Shown here: positions 45,522 through 53,958 of the stretch, piece by piece
Numbering within the stretch: position 1 is the first letter of the stretch
Layout: each line of letters opens with the position of its first letter
Source of the DNA: Pseudomonas putida
Lineage (GTDB): Bacteria; Pseudomonadota; Gammaproteobacteria; Pseudomonadales; Pseudomonadaceae
Length of the DNA stretch: 64,000 nucleotides
Direction: 5' to 3'
Assembly: GCF_005080685.1 (NCBI RefSeq)
Contig: NZ_CP039371.1
Span: forward strand, 2,046,001-2,110,000
Notes under the pieces: generated by a model
Told to the model about the DNA's origin: nothing
Seen by the model: the letters and a program-made list of their open reading frames with translations, nothing else
Database searches by the model: none
Translations under genes and position numbers: made by a program

Positions 45522-46286
45522 TCATTGTCCTTTGAAAGAAGGGGAGCGCTTGTCGAGGAAGGCCGCTTTGCCTTCGGCGTGATCGGCGCTGAGGAACAAC
45601 TGGCTCTGGAAATCGCCCTCGCGTTCGAGCAGCAGCTCCAGGCCGTCGGCCAGCAGCGCCTTGGTCATTGCCAGCGGCAGTGGTGCCTGCTGCTCGACCC
45701 GCGCCGCCAGCGCCAGGGCCGTGCCCTGCGCATCGCCGGCAGCGCAGAGCTGATCGACCAGGCCGATGCGCAGGGCTTCCTCGGCCTCGATCACCTGGCC
45801 GAACATCAGCACCTGGCGCGCCCGGCCGATGCCGATGCGTGCCGGCAGGGTGTGCAACTGGCCCAGGTCCGCGAGCAGCCCGACCTTGCCGAAGCCCGCC
45901 GCGAAGCGCGCCGTGGCACCACACACCAGGCTGTCGCAGGCAAGCGCCAGGGATAGCCCGGCACCCACCGCCCAGCCTTCGATGGCGGCAATCAGCGGCT
46001 TGCTCATGCGCAGCATCTGCCGTATCAGGTCGGCGTTCTTCTGCATGCGCAGACGGCCGGCATTCAGGTCGGTGACGTGCATGTCGCTGAGGTCGCCTCC
46101 GGCACAGAACACCTCGTTGGAGCCGGTTATCACCACGCTGCGAATGGCCGGGTCGTCCTCGGCCAGCTTCAGCGCCACGAGCAGCTCGGCGCGCACGACA
46201 GGCGACAGCGCGTTGCGTCGGGCCGGGTTGTTCAAGCGCAGCAGACGCACCGAGCCCTGGGTTTGCTGGATCAGCATTTCGCTCAT
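45522..46286 (-). CDS. Enoyl-CoA hydratase/isomerase family protein
   Basis: 254-residue crotonase-fold enzyme. FCAGGDLSDMHVTDLNAG forms the first oxyanion-hole loop, and EGWAVGAGLSLALACDSLV the second. The usual hydratase glutamates are not evident at the expected spot after the second glycine loop (GFGKVGLLADLG), so isomerase, hydratase or C-C lyase activity remain possible. Its start overlaps the preceding ACAD stop by one base (TGATG), proving tight coupling in the operon. Confidence 0.85.
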   Translation of the reverse strand: MSEMLIQQTQGSVRLLRLNNPARRNALSPVVRAELLVALKLAEDDPAIRSVVITGSNEVFCAGGDLSDMHVTDLNAGRLRMQKNADLIRQMLRMSKPLIAAIEGWAVGAGLSLALACDSLVCGATARFAAGFGKVGLLADLGQLHTLPARIGIGRARQVLMFGQVIEAEEALRIGLVDQLCAAGDAQGTALALAARVEQQAPLPLAMTKALLADGLELLLEREGDFQSQLFLSADHAEGKAAFLDKRSPSFKGQ

Positions 46287-47341
46287 CAGGCCACCTCCGC
46301 GTGCAGCAGGTCGATGTAACGTTCGCGGTGGAAGGCCAGCGAGCCATGGCGGTTGAGCAGCACCATGGCGCGGCGCAGGAACAGGCCAATGTCGGCCTCG
46401 TCGGTGTAGCCGATGCCGCCATGCAGTTGGATCGCCTGGCGGGTCACCAGCATGGCCGCTTGCGCTGCACGCACCTTGGCGGTGGACACCAGGCGCTTCA
46501 CGCGTGCCGCTGGGGCGCGGGCATCCAGGGCGGTGGCCGCTTCGCCGACGATGGCCCGGGCCAGCTCGATCTGCAGCTTGAGGTCGACCATGCGGTGTTG
46601 CAGCGATTGGAAGCTGCCGATCTCGCGGCCGAACTGGCGGCGTACACCCAGGTATTCGCGGGTCTGCTCGAAGGCTGCGTCCATCAGTCCAACCAGGTAG
46701 GCGGCGCTGGCCAGGGCGGCCTCGTCGAGCGCGGCTGGTTTGCTGGCGACGGGCTCAGCCGGCGTGCCGGCAAAGCTCAGGCGTGCCAGGTGGCCGCCGT
46801 CCTGGGTCGGCTCTTGTTGCACGGTCAGGCCATCGGCGTTGCGGCGCACCAGGGCCAGGCCTTGGTCGCACGCCACCAGCCAGGCGTCGGCGACCGCGCC
46901 CAGTGCCACATGGGCGACTTCGCCGTGCAACTGGCCATCGCGCAGCACCGGCAGGGTGGCGCTTTGGTAGTCGATGCCGGCCGGCAGGATCAAGCGCTCG
47001 CCCGCCAGCAACGCGTCACGCTCGGCAGCAGGTAGCAGTGGCGCCACCAGGCTCGCCTCGATCAGTGGCTCGGGCAGCAGGCCGCGGCCGAGTTCCTCCA
47101 GCAAAGCTGCGTACTCGGCCATGCCCAGGCCGCTGCCGCCTTCGTCCTCGGTCAGGCGCAGGCCGGGCCAGCCCATGGCGCAGACTTCGGCCCAGGCGTC
47201 GCGGTCGATCCCGGGTGCCTGGAAGCGCAGGCGGCGGACCCGGCCCAGGTCACCGTCGCGAGGCACCAGGGAGGCTGCGCTGTCGCGAATCATGCGCAGG
47301 CGCTCTTCGCGTTCTGCAGCCAGTTCAGCGTGTTCTGTCAT
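46286..47341 (-). CDS. Acyl-CoA dehydrogenase, small subunit-like
   Basis: 351 residues, shorter than usual ACADs. The N-terminal helical half is divergent, and VCAMGWPGLRLTEDEGGSGL and QLHGGIGYTDEADIGLFLRR are the recognisable ACAD pieces. Such short, divergent members commonly form alpha2-beta2 tetramers with a canonical partner, here the 381-residue ACAD encoded nearby. It starts four bases after the frameshifted thioesterase gene and overlaps the ECH start. Confidence 0.85.
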   Translation of the reverse strand: MTEHAELAAEREERLRMIRDSAASLVPRDGDLGRVRRLRFQAPGIDRDAWAEVCAMGWPGLRLTEDEGGSGLGMAEYAALLEELGRGLLPEPLIEASLVAPLLPAAERDALLAGERLILPAGIDYQSATLPVLRDGQLHGEVAHVALGAVADAWLVACDQGLALVRRNADGLTVQQEPTQDGGHLARLSFAGTPAEPVASKPAALDEAALASAAYLVGLMDAAFEQTREYLGVRRQFGREIGSFQSLQHRMVDLKLQIELARAIVGEAATALDARAPAARVKRLVSTAKVRAAQAAMLVTRQAIQLHGGIGYTDEADIGLFLRRAMVLLNRHGSLAFHRERYIDLLHAEVA

Positions 47342-47345
47342 GTCG

Positions 47346-47791
47346 TCATTCCCGTGTCGGTTGAACAGCTCCGGCCGCCGCGGGCCGGTATTTGAAACTG
47401 CCAGTGGCGCTGGCGATCAGTTCGCCGCCCTGGTCGAAGATCTGCGCGGTGCAGAAGCACAGGGTGCGGGTGCGCCGTAGCACCTTGCCGACGGCGTTGA
47501 GCTCGCCGCGGGTGGCCCCATGAAGTGGGTGGCCATGTCGATGGTGACCATCGAGCAGCCCGGCACCGCAGCGCGGATGGCGCCGGCCATGGCGGCGTCG
47601 AGCACGCTCATCAGCACGCCGCCGTGAAAGGTGTCGTTGTAGTTCATCAGTTCTGGCCGGTGGCGCAGGCGCACCCGGGCGCTGTCGCCATCCACCCAGC
47701 GTTCCAGGCCGATGAACTCCTGGAAGGTGGAGCGACCACTGGGGAAAATCTCCATCTCTTCGCTGTTGGGCGCGCAGGTGATGTCGTTCAT
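47346..47791 (-). pseudogene. PaaI-type hot-dog thioesterase, single-base frameshift
   Basis: Restored product ~148 residues: MNDITCAPNSEEMEIFPSG..., NYNDTFHGGVLMSVLDAAM (hot-dog helix with active-site aspartate), MVTIDMATHFMG, then in another frame ELNAVGKVLRRTRTLCFCTA and SATGSFKYRP. The frame breaks at about 47,517-47,522, where the coding strand has GGGG; one more G (ATGGGGGCC) would join both parts. Without it the reading frame runs past to a nonsense tail. The start overlaps the MFS stop (ATGA), and the next ACAD starts four bases after its stop, so the operon layout is intact. Would hydrolyse stalled acyl-CoA. May be a homopolymer sequencing error. Confidence 0.75.
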
Positions 47792-49149
47792 CCCAGGCCC
47801 TCCTCGGTGGCTGGCTTGCCCAGTGGCCGGGCGGTGGCATGCGTCGTGCCCTGGGCGGGCTTGGCGCTGCGGGCTTCCTGGTTGGGGTCGTAGAGGCGGT
47901 TGGGTATGGCCAGCGCCGGGATCAGGCCGGTGATGACGTAGGTGATGCCCATGACCAGGAAGCCGGCGCCGATCGACACGTGGGTGGCCAGTAGGCCGAT
48001 GGCCGCCGGTGCCACTGCCGCGCCGATGCGCCCGAGGTTGTAGGCGGTGCCCACGGCAGCGCCGCGTACCTGGGTGGAGAAGCTTTCGGTCATGTAGGTG
48101 GCGAGCACGCCCACTGGCACGCCGTAGATGAAGCCGAACAGGGTGAGGATCCAGAGGATGTTGTCGGGGGTGTGCCAGAACACGATCACCGGCATGAACA
48201 GCGCAGTGCCGATGGCCCCGGCGGCGAAGGTGGCGCGGCGGCCGAAGCTGTCGGAGGCCAGGCCCGCGACCACCTTGCCGAGAATCATCGCGGTGTAGGT
48301 GCCCACCATGTAGCCGGTCATGGACTTGAAGTTCATACCCAGCTCGCTTTCCAGGTACGACGGCATCCAGTTGTTGGTGCCGTAGTAGCCGAACAGCAGA
48401 AAGCACGAGGTGAGACTCCACAATGTGAACATCCGGCGCGTCTGTGCATCCACCAGCAGCTGGCGCAGCCCGCCGCTGGCGACCTTGGGCGGCTGGCCGC
48501 TGGTGGCAGCCTGGCGGACCTGCTGGGCGCGCTGGGCGCGGGCGGCGAGCCAGGAAGGCGATTCCGGCACCCAGGGGCGCAAGGCCAGGCACAGCAGGCC
48601 TGCGCCCACGGCGGTGAAGAACAGCACCCGCCAGCCGTGCTCGGGGATGATCTGCCCGGCCAACACTGTCGCCACCAGGTAGCCCACCGTCCAGCCGGCC
48701 TGCATGGTGGCCAGGATGGTGGTGCGGTACTTGGCGGTGACGAACTCGGACATCAGGATGTTGCAGGCCACGAACAGCGAACCCAGCCCCAGCGATGAGA
48801 TGAAGCGCACCACCGCGAAAGCCCAGTAGTTGTGCGCCAGGCCCAGTAGGGCGGTGCCTGCGGAAAACACCAGGATGGTCCAGGTCACTACCCGCACCCG
48901 GCCGAAGCGGTCGCAGGCCCAGCCACCATAGATACCGCCGATGGCCATGCCGGCCAGGGTGATGCTGCCCAGCGAGCCCGCCTCGAAGTTGCTCAGGCCG
49001 AACTCGGCCTTCAGGCTGTTCAAGCTATAGGCTAGAAACATCAGGTCGGCGCCGTCGGCGAGCAGGCCGAGGAAGCAGAACAGGAATGCGATCACCAGGG
49101 TCCGCCGGGGTAGGGCGGCGCTCTGGGCCAAGCTGTCGGATGCGTTCAT
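47788..49149 (-). CDS. MFS transporter, aromatic/organic acid:H+ symporter-like
   Basis: 453 residues, 12 helices. LLADGADLMFLAYSLNSLKA matches the D-G-x-D motif in helix 1 of the AAHS (aromatic acid) group, and GGWACDRFGRVRVVTW is the loop 2-3 MFS motif. GYMVGTYTAMILGKVVAG and SDSFGRRATF repeat it in the second half. Located within the acyl-CoA cluster between the MaoC hydratase and thioesterase genes, so it probably imports the pathway's acid across the inner membrane. A CA motif abuts its ATG. Confidence 0.88.
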   Translation of the reverse strand: MNASDSLAQSAALPRRTLVIAFLFCFLGLLADGADLMFLAYSLNSLKAEFGLSNFEAGSLGSITLAGMAIGGIYGGWACDRFGRVRVVTWTILVFSAGTALLGLAHNYWAFAVVRFISSLGLGSLFVACNILMSEFVTAKYRTTILATMQAGWTVGYLVATVLAGQIIPEHGWRVLFFTAVGAGLLCLALRPWVPESPSWLAARAQRAQQVRQAATSGQPPKVASGGLRQLLVDAQTRRMFTLWSLTSCFLLFGYYGTNNWMPSYLESELGMNFKSMTGYMVGTYTAMILGKVVAGLASDSFGRRATFAAGAIGTALFMPVIVFWHTPDNILWILTLFGFIYGVPVGVLATYMTESFSTQVRGAAVGTAYNLGRIGAAVAPAAIGLLATHVSIGAGFLVMGITYVITGLIPALAIPNRLYDPNQEARSAKPAQGTTHATARPLGKPATEEGLG

Positions 49150-49159
49150 TGTTGTTGTT
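49149..49159 (-). promoter_or_regulatory. Hfq/Crc CA motif candidate at the MFS start
   Basis: AACAACAACAA on the minus strand runs into the ATG of the transporter gene. It overlaps the initiation region as in known Crc targets. Motif seen, role inferred. Confidence 0.5.
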
Positions 49160-49187
49160 CTCGCAAGTTAAGAGGTTGAGGCGTTCG

Positions 49188-50060
49188 CTAGACCACTTCG
49201 GCGCTCTCCGGGGTCAGGCGCACGCGTCCGTTGTCCAGCACCACCACATCCCGCTCGACCACGCGGGTACGGAAGGAGCCGTCGTTCCAGATCTCGGTGC
49301 GCAGGGTCTCGCCTGGGAACACCGGGGCGGAAAACCGCACCTGCAGATGCGCGAAGCGTTCGGCTCGGTAGTCGGCTACCCCGCGCAGCAGTGCATGGAA
49401 GGCCACCCCGAGGGTGCACAGGCCATGCAGGATCGGCCGCGCGAAACCGCCACGCGCTGCCGCCGCGGGGCTGGCGTGGATCGGGTTGTCATCGCCGTTG
49501 AGGCGATACTGCAGGGCCTGTTCAGGGCGGGTCGGCAGATCGATCACCAGGTCGGGCGCGGACTCTGGCAGGCGGTGCGGCTGGCTGAGGGATTGGCTGT
49601 CGCCGCCGAATCCGCCATCGCCACGCAGGAACGTGGTGCTGCGGGTGATGGCCAGCACTTCGCCGCTGGCGGCATCGGTGACGACCTTCTCGCTGTACAG
49701 CAGGGCACCCTTGCCGGGGCCCTTGTCGACCAGACCGGTGACCCGCGTGCGGCCAATCACTTCGCCTTCCACAGGCAGCGGCTGGCGCCATTCGATGCTC
49801 TGTTCACCATGCACCAGGCGCAGTGCATCGATGCCGGTGTCCGGGTGGCCCAGCCAGAAGCCCGGATGGCCGAGGACCACTGCCATGCAAGGCAGCGTCT
49901 GGAGGTCGCGGTTGGCATCGACGAAGGTCAGTTGGTGCTCGTCCATGGGGTCGGCGCCCAGCCCCACCGACAGTGCATAGAAGGCGCTGTCGTGACGGCT
50001 GAAGCGCTGTCGCACTTCAGGGATCGGGTAGTTCAGCAGGTGCTCAGGATTCAGTGCCAT
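49188..50060 (-). CDS. MaoC-type (R)-specific enoyl-CoA hydratase, double hot-dog
   Basis: 290 residues: a degenerate N-terminal hot-dog and a catalytic C-terminal hot-dog with the hydratase-2 motif GDDNPIHASPAAAARGGF followed by RPILHGLCTLG, keeping the Asp and His catalytic pair. This is the layout of the hydratase of MFE-2. It hydrates 2-enoyl-CoA to (R)-3-hydroxyacyl-CoA. ATG 50060 overlaps the end of the acyl-CoA synthetase gene by 17 bases. Works with the SDR of the cluster (inference). Confidence 0.87.
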   Translation of the reverse strand: MALNPEHLLNYPIPEVRQRFSRHDSAFYALSVGLGADPMDEHQLTFVDANRDLQTLPCMAVVLGHPGFWLGHPDTGIDALRLVHGEQSIEWRQPLPVEGEVIGRTRVTGLVDKGPGKGALLYSEKVVTDAASGEVLAITRSTTFLRGDGGFGGDSQSLSQPHRLPESAPDLVIDLPTRPEQALQYRLNGDDNPIHASPAAAARGGFARPILHGLCTLGVAFHALLRGVADYRAERFAHLQVRFSAPVFPGETLRTEIWNDGSFRTRVVERDVVVLDNGRVRLTPESAEVV

Positions 50061-52179
50061 GATCCATCTCCTCGACTTCCAGTACCGCATCGGCGGCCCA
50101 AGCACCTTGCCCCTCGGGCATGGCGAAGACCGGGTTGAGGTCCACCGAGCGCAGGCGTGGGCCAGCCGCTGCGGCGAATTGCGAGAGTTGCGAGAGCACT
50201 TTGGCCAAGGCCGGGATATCGGTGACCGGGCGACCACGGGCGCCCAGCAGCAGCGGGGCACCCTTGATGCTGCGAATCATCTGCTCGGCCTCCTCGACAC
50301 CGAACGGGCAGCGGCGGAACACCACGTCCTTGAGGACTTCGACGAAGATGCCGCCGAGGCCGAACACGGCCACCGGACCGAACTGCGGATCGCGCTGGAT
50401 GCCCATGAAGCACTCCACGCCACCCTGCAGCTGGCGCGCCACCAGTACGCCGTCGATCCGCGCCTCGGGGGCATGCTCGGCAGCGCGGCGCTGCAGCAGG
50501 GCAAAGCCATCGCGCACGGCCTGGGCGCTGTCGACGTTGAGCAGCACACCGCCGATTTCGGATTTGTGCAGGATGTCTGCCGAGGCGATCTTCAGTACCA
50601 CCGGGAAGCCGATACGCTCGGCGAAGGCGGCGGCCTCCTCAGGGCTGCGCAGCACCTGCTCGGGCGCCGACTCGATGCCGGCACGCGCCAGCAGTTGCTT
50701 GGCCTCGGCCTCGCCAGGCGTGCGCGCCGGCAGCTCGACGCCGCTGGCCACCGGGCGTTTGCGCAGTGGTCGGGCAAACGCCTCGCCCAGCTTGCCCATG
50801 GCATTGATGGCGTGCACGGCGCGGGTCGGGTCCTCGAACAGGGCGAAGCCGGCTTTTTGGTAGGGGTCCAGTTCCTCGCCTTCGCCCATCACCGAAACCA
50901 CGAACAGGCGGTCCGGGTGGTCGGCCTTGATCCGGCTGAACTGCTCGGCCAGGCGCGGGCCGATGGAGGCGGCGGTGCCGGCCTGGGTGAAGAAGGCGAC
51001 CAGCGAACGGTAGCCACCGTCGACCACCATCGATTCGGTGAAATCGTGCACCAGGCTCAGGTCGTTGAGCGCCTGGGCGGTGCAGTCCACCGGGTTCATC
51101 GGCGAGGCGTACGACAGGCGCTGCTTTAGGCGTTGCTGGGCGGCCTCGGGCATCGGCGGCATGGGCAGGCCGACTTCTTCGGCGGCGTCGCTGACGATGA
51201 TTCCGGCACCCCCGCTGACCGTGATCATGCCCAGGCTGTTGTTGACCGGATAGAGGCGCTGGGTGGCCAGGTAGGCGATGTCCACCAGCTCTTCGGTGGT
51301 GCGTGCGCGGATGACCGCGTAATCGGCGAGCACGGCGTCGAGCACCTTGTCGTCGCCGGCCAGCGAGGCAGTGTGCGACATCGCCGCGCGCCCGCCCAGT
51401 TCGCTGCGCCCGACCTTGTGCAGGATTACCGGCTTGCCGGCGCGGTGGGCGGCCTCCAGGGCCGCGAGGAAGCTGTCGACGTTGCGGATGGATTCGGCGT
51501 AGGCCATGACCACGTCGACATCCGGCGACTCCACCAGCCAGCCGATGCTGTCGCCCAGGGTGACGTCGGCCTCGTTGCCGGTGGCGATGCAGATCGGCGT
51601 GCCCAGCCCGCGTTGGCGCGACAGGCCGAGCAGGTGCGCACCGTAGGCGCCGGACTGGGTGGCGATACCGACCCGGCCGGGCAGCGGGGTGCCGCGCTCG
51701 AGGCTGGTGGAAAAGAACGCGTAGTAGCCGAGATTGGCGTTGAACACGCCCAGGGCGTTGGGCCCGAGCAGGCGCATGTTGGCGGCGCGGGCGGCCTCGA
51801 CGATGGCATCCTGCATGGCCACGCCTTCCTCGCCGACTTCGCTGAAGCCCGAGGAGAACACGATGGCGCTGCGTGCACCCTTGCGGCCCAGCGCCTGGAT
51901 GGTTTCCAGCACCTGCGGTGCCGGCACTGCAACGATGGCCACGTCGGGCGCCTCGGGCAATGCCTCGACGCTGGCGAAGGCTGGCAGCCCCTGGATCTCG
52001 CTGCGGGTGGGATTGACCGGGAGGATGCGCCCGGCAAAACCATTGCGCAGCATGTAGGCGATGGGGCGCCCGCCGATGCGGTGGGGGTCGCTGGAGGCGC
52101 CGACCACGGCGACCGAGTTCGGTTGCACCAGGGGGGTGAGGCTGGAGAAGGGTGCGTGTTGCAAGTGACTCACTGACAT
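50044..52179 (-). CDS. ADP-forming-type acyl-CoA synthetase
   Basis: 711 residues, fusion of the alpha and beta parts of ADP-forming acyl-CoA synthetases. The N-terminal CoA-binding domain (VQPNSVAVVGASSDPHRIGG) and succinyl-CoA-ligase-like domains follow, with phospho-histidine candidate GRAAMSHTASLAG. The C-terminal ATP-grasp half has FPVVLKIASADILHKSEIGG. This class includes a feruloyl-CoA synthetase of sphingomonads, so aryl or alkyl acids are both possible substrates. It is the only activating enzyme of the cluster. ATG 52179 follows GGTGGAAC. Confidence 0.85.
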   Translation of the reverse strand: MSVSHLQHAPFSSLTPLVQPNSVAVVGASSDPHRIGGRPIAYMLRNGFAGRILPVNPTRSEIQGLPAFASVEALPEAPDVAIVAVPAPQVLETIQALGRKGARSAIVFSSGFSEVGEEGVAMQDAIVEAARAANMRLLGPNALGVFNANLGYYAFFSTSLERGTPLPGRVGIATQSGAYGAHLLGLSRQRGLGTPICIATGNEADVTLGDSIGWLVESPDVDVVMAYAESIRNVDSFLAALEAAHRAGKPVILHKVGRSELGGRAAMSHTASLAGDDKVLDAVLADYAVIRARTTEELVDIAYLATQRLYPVNNSLGMITVSGGAGIIVSDAAEEVGLPMPPMPEAAQQRLKQRLSYASPMNPVDCTAQALNDLSLVHDFTESMVVDGGYRSLVAFFTQAGTAASIGPRLAEQFSRIKADHPDRLFVVSVMGEGEELDPYQKAGFALFEDPTRAVHAINAMGKLGEAFARPLRKRPVASGVELPARTPGEAEAKQLLARAGIESAPEQVLRSPEEAAAFAERIGFPVVLKIASADILHKSEIGGVLLNVDSAQAVRDGFALLQRRAAEHAPEARIDGVLVARQLQGGVECFMGIQRDPQFGPVAVFGLGGIFVEVLKDVVFRRCPFGVEEAEQMIRSIKGAPLLLGARGRPVTDIPALAKVLSQLSQFAAAAGPRLRSVDLNPVFAMPEGQGAWAADAVLEVEEMDHGTES

Positions 52180-52283
52180 GATGTTCCACCTGAACCGTTG
52201 GCGTGTGCCGGGCCATTCGCCCGGCGCGAGGGCGAGCGCATCCACGGCGGGCCGAGTGGGCCGCCGGGTGTGCTACGCGGACT

Positions 52284-53435
52284 TCAAAGTGCGGACTGGG
52301 TGCCGAGCAGTGCCGTGACCTGGCTCGACAAGGTGCCGCCATTACCATGCAACAGGGCCACGTCGGCCTTGTTCAGCTGACGCTCACCGGCCTGGCGACG
52401 CAGTTGGGTGACCGACTCGATGATCAGGAACATGCCGTACATGCCCGGGTGTACGCAGGAAAGCCCGCCGCCGTTGGTGTTCACCGCCAGCTCGCCGCCG
52501 GGGGCGATGCGCCCGCCCTGGACGAAGCGACCGCCTTCGCCCTTGGGGCAGAAACCGAGGTCTTCGAGGAACAGGATGGTATTGATGGTGAACGCGTCAT
52601 AGAGCATCACCAGGTCGATGTCGGCATGCGTTACGCCGGCCATCTGCATGGCGCGTGGGCCACTTTCGGAGGCCGCGGTGACGGTCAGGTCGGGCATCGC
52701 GGCGATGGAGCGGTGCCACTGCGCCCCGGCGGCACCGAGGAAGTACACCGGTGCGTTGGGCAGATCGCGTGCCCGGTCGGCGCGGACCACCACGCAGGCG
52801 CCGGCGCCATCGGTAACCAGGCAGCAGTCGGCCTTGCTCAGCGGGTCGCTGACCATGCGTGCCGACAAGACGTCATCGAGGCTCAGCGGGCCGCGGGCGA
52901 AGGCTTCGGGGTTGAGGTTGGCCCAGCCGCGGGCGGCCACGGCCACTTCGGCCAGGTGTTCGCGAGTGGTGCCGTACTGATGCATGTGGCGGCTGGCAGC
53001 CAGGCCATAGGCGGTGATCGGGTGACGGGGGCGGTACGGCGTTTCGTGCCACTGCGGCTCGCTCATCGATACCAGTTTGCCGCCGGCAGTGCGTTGGTTG
53101 GAGCCGTAGCAGATCAGTGCGGCATCGCACAGTCCGGCTTGCAGGGCCAGCGTGGCCTGCAGCAGGTGCAGCTCGAAGCTGGAGCCGCCGATGTTGGTGC
53201 CGTCGACGAATTTCGGCTTGATGCCCAGGTATTCGCAGACCGACAGGGTAGGGAAGGCGTGGGAACTGGTGGCGGCAAATACCGCATCGATGTCGGACAG
53301 CTTCAACCCGGCATCGGCGATGGCCTTGAGCGAGGCCTGGCCAAGCAGCTCCATGGCACTGTAGCCGGGGGCTTCGCCGATACCGGCACTGCCAATGCCG
53401 ACGATCGCGGTTTTGCCGCGCAGGGCCTGGTTCAT
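52284..53435 (-). CDS. Thiolase-like (SCP-x/Ltp2 type) protein lacking catalytic cysteines
   Basis: 383 residues of thiolase fold. Where thiolases have the nucleophile in NNNCATGS, this protein has DGTNIGGSSFE, and the C-terminal Cys loop is replaced by LLHGNGGTLSSQV. The HPG of SCVHPGMYG is kept. It is followed in genomes, as here, by a DUF35 partner: the gene overlaps DUF35 by ATGA. Steroid retro-aldolase Ltp2-ChsH2 and ibuprofen-pathway IpfD-IpfE share this pair. So carbon-carbon cleavage without an acyl-enzyme (retro-aldol) is more likely than thiolysis. Confidence 0.82.
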   Translation of the reverse strand: MNQALRGKTAIVGIGSAGIGEAPGYSAMELLGQASLKAIADAGLKLSDIDAVFAATSSHAFPTLSVCEYLGIKPKFVDGTNIGGSSFELHLLQATLALQAGLCDAALICYGSNQRTAGGKLVSMSEPQWHETPYRPRHPITAYGLAASRHMHQYGTTREHLAEVAVAARGWANLNPEAFARGPLSLDDVLSARMVSDPLSKADCCLVTDGAGACVVVRADRARDLPNAPVYFLGAAGAQWHRSIAAMPDLTVTAASESGPRAMQMAGVTHADIDLVMLYDAFTINTILFLEDLGFCPKGEGGRFVQGGRIAPGGELAVNTNGGGLSCVHPGMYGMFLIIESVTQLRRQAGERQLNKADVALLHGNGGTLSSQVTALLGTQSAL

Positions 53436-53818
53436 GGTTGCACCTCCGTTGCTGGGTCGAAGACCACGACCGGGCTGCCATCCTGGTCGACGATGCGCGC
53501 CTTGAGGCGGGTGCCGAGGGGGAGACTCAGGTGGCCTTCTATACGCGACATCATGCGTACGCCTTCGTCGAGGTCGACCAGGGCGATATTGTGATCACCG
53601 CCGCGGGCGCGGTTGACGGTGAGGGCATAGAGAGTCCCCATGCCACTGGCCGGTACCCACTCGAGGTCGGTCTCGCCGCTGCCGGGCACCTGGGTGCGGG
53701 GGTAGAACACGTGCTGGCCAGTGGAGGCGCTGCGCTGCAACATGAAACGACCTTGGCCGAGAAACGCGAGGTACTGTGCCTCGGGACCTGGCGTGCTCTG
53801 GTCGGGGAAATCCAGCAT
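53432..53818 (-). CDS. OB-fold DUF35 partner protein
   Basis: 128 residues: an N-terminal zinc-ribbon-like part (FMLQRSASTGQHVFYPRTQV) followed by an OB-fold (ALVDLDEGVRMMSRIEGHLS, LKARIVDQDGSPVVVF). Typical members coordinate zinc with four cysteines; this protein has no cysteine at all, so the ribbon is metal-free. Needed to stabilise or complete the thiolase-like partner encoded directly downstream (ATGA overlap). First gene of the long catabolic unit, with AGGAGA before ATG 53818 and a CA motif just ahead. Confidence 0.82.
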   Translation of the reverse strand: MLDFPDQSTPGPEAQYLAFLGQGRFMLQRSASTGQHVFYPRTQVPGSGETDLEWVPASGMGTLYALTVNRARGGDHNIALVDLDEGVRMMSRIEGHLSLPLGTRLKARIVDQDGSPVVVFDPATEVQP

Positions 53819-53830
53819 GAGGTTTCTCCT

Positions 53831-53841
53831 TTGTTGTTGTT
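53831..53841 (-). promoter_or_regulatory. Hfq/Crc CA motif candidate before DUF35
   Basis: AACAACAACAA directly precedes the AGGAGA ribosome site of the first cluster gene. Third such motif in this catabolic cluster. Confidence 0.55.
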
Positions 53842-53917
53842 CTGCTTTGTTGCACAGTGCGTTGTCGCCGATGCTCCGCCTGCCGAACCGATAGCGGTTG
53901 CGGGCATCGCAGGGTTA

Positions 53918-53958
53918 GAATACATTCCAAATACTGAATGTCAATCAGAATACTGAAT
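53918..53958. promoter_or_regulatory. Candidate IclR operator between the divergent units
   Basis: AATACTGAAT occurs at 53930-53939 and 53949-53958, 19 bases apart (about two helical turns), and GAATACATTC at 53918-53926 is a small palindrome. The repeats abut the IclR start codon, so autoregulation and control of the divergent cluster are plausible. Confidence 0.5.
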
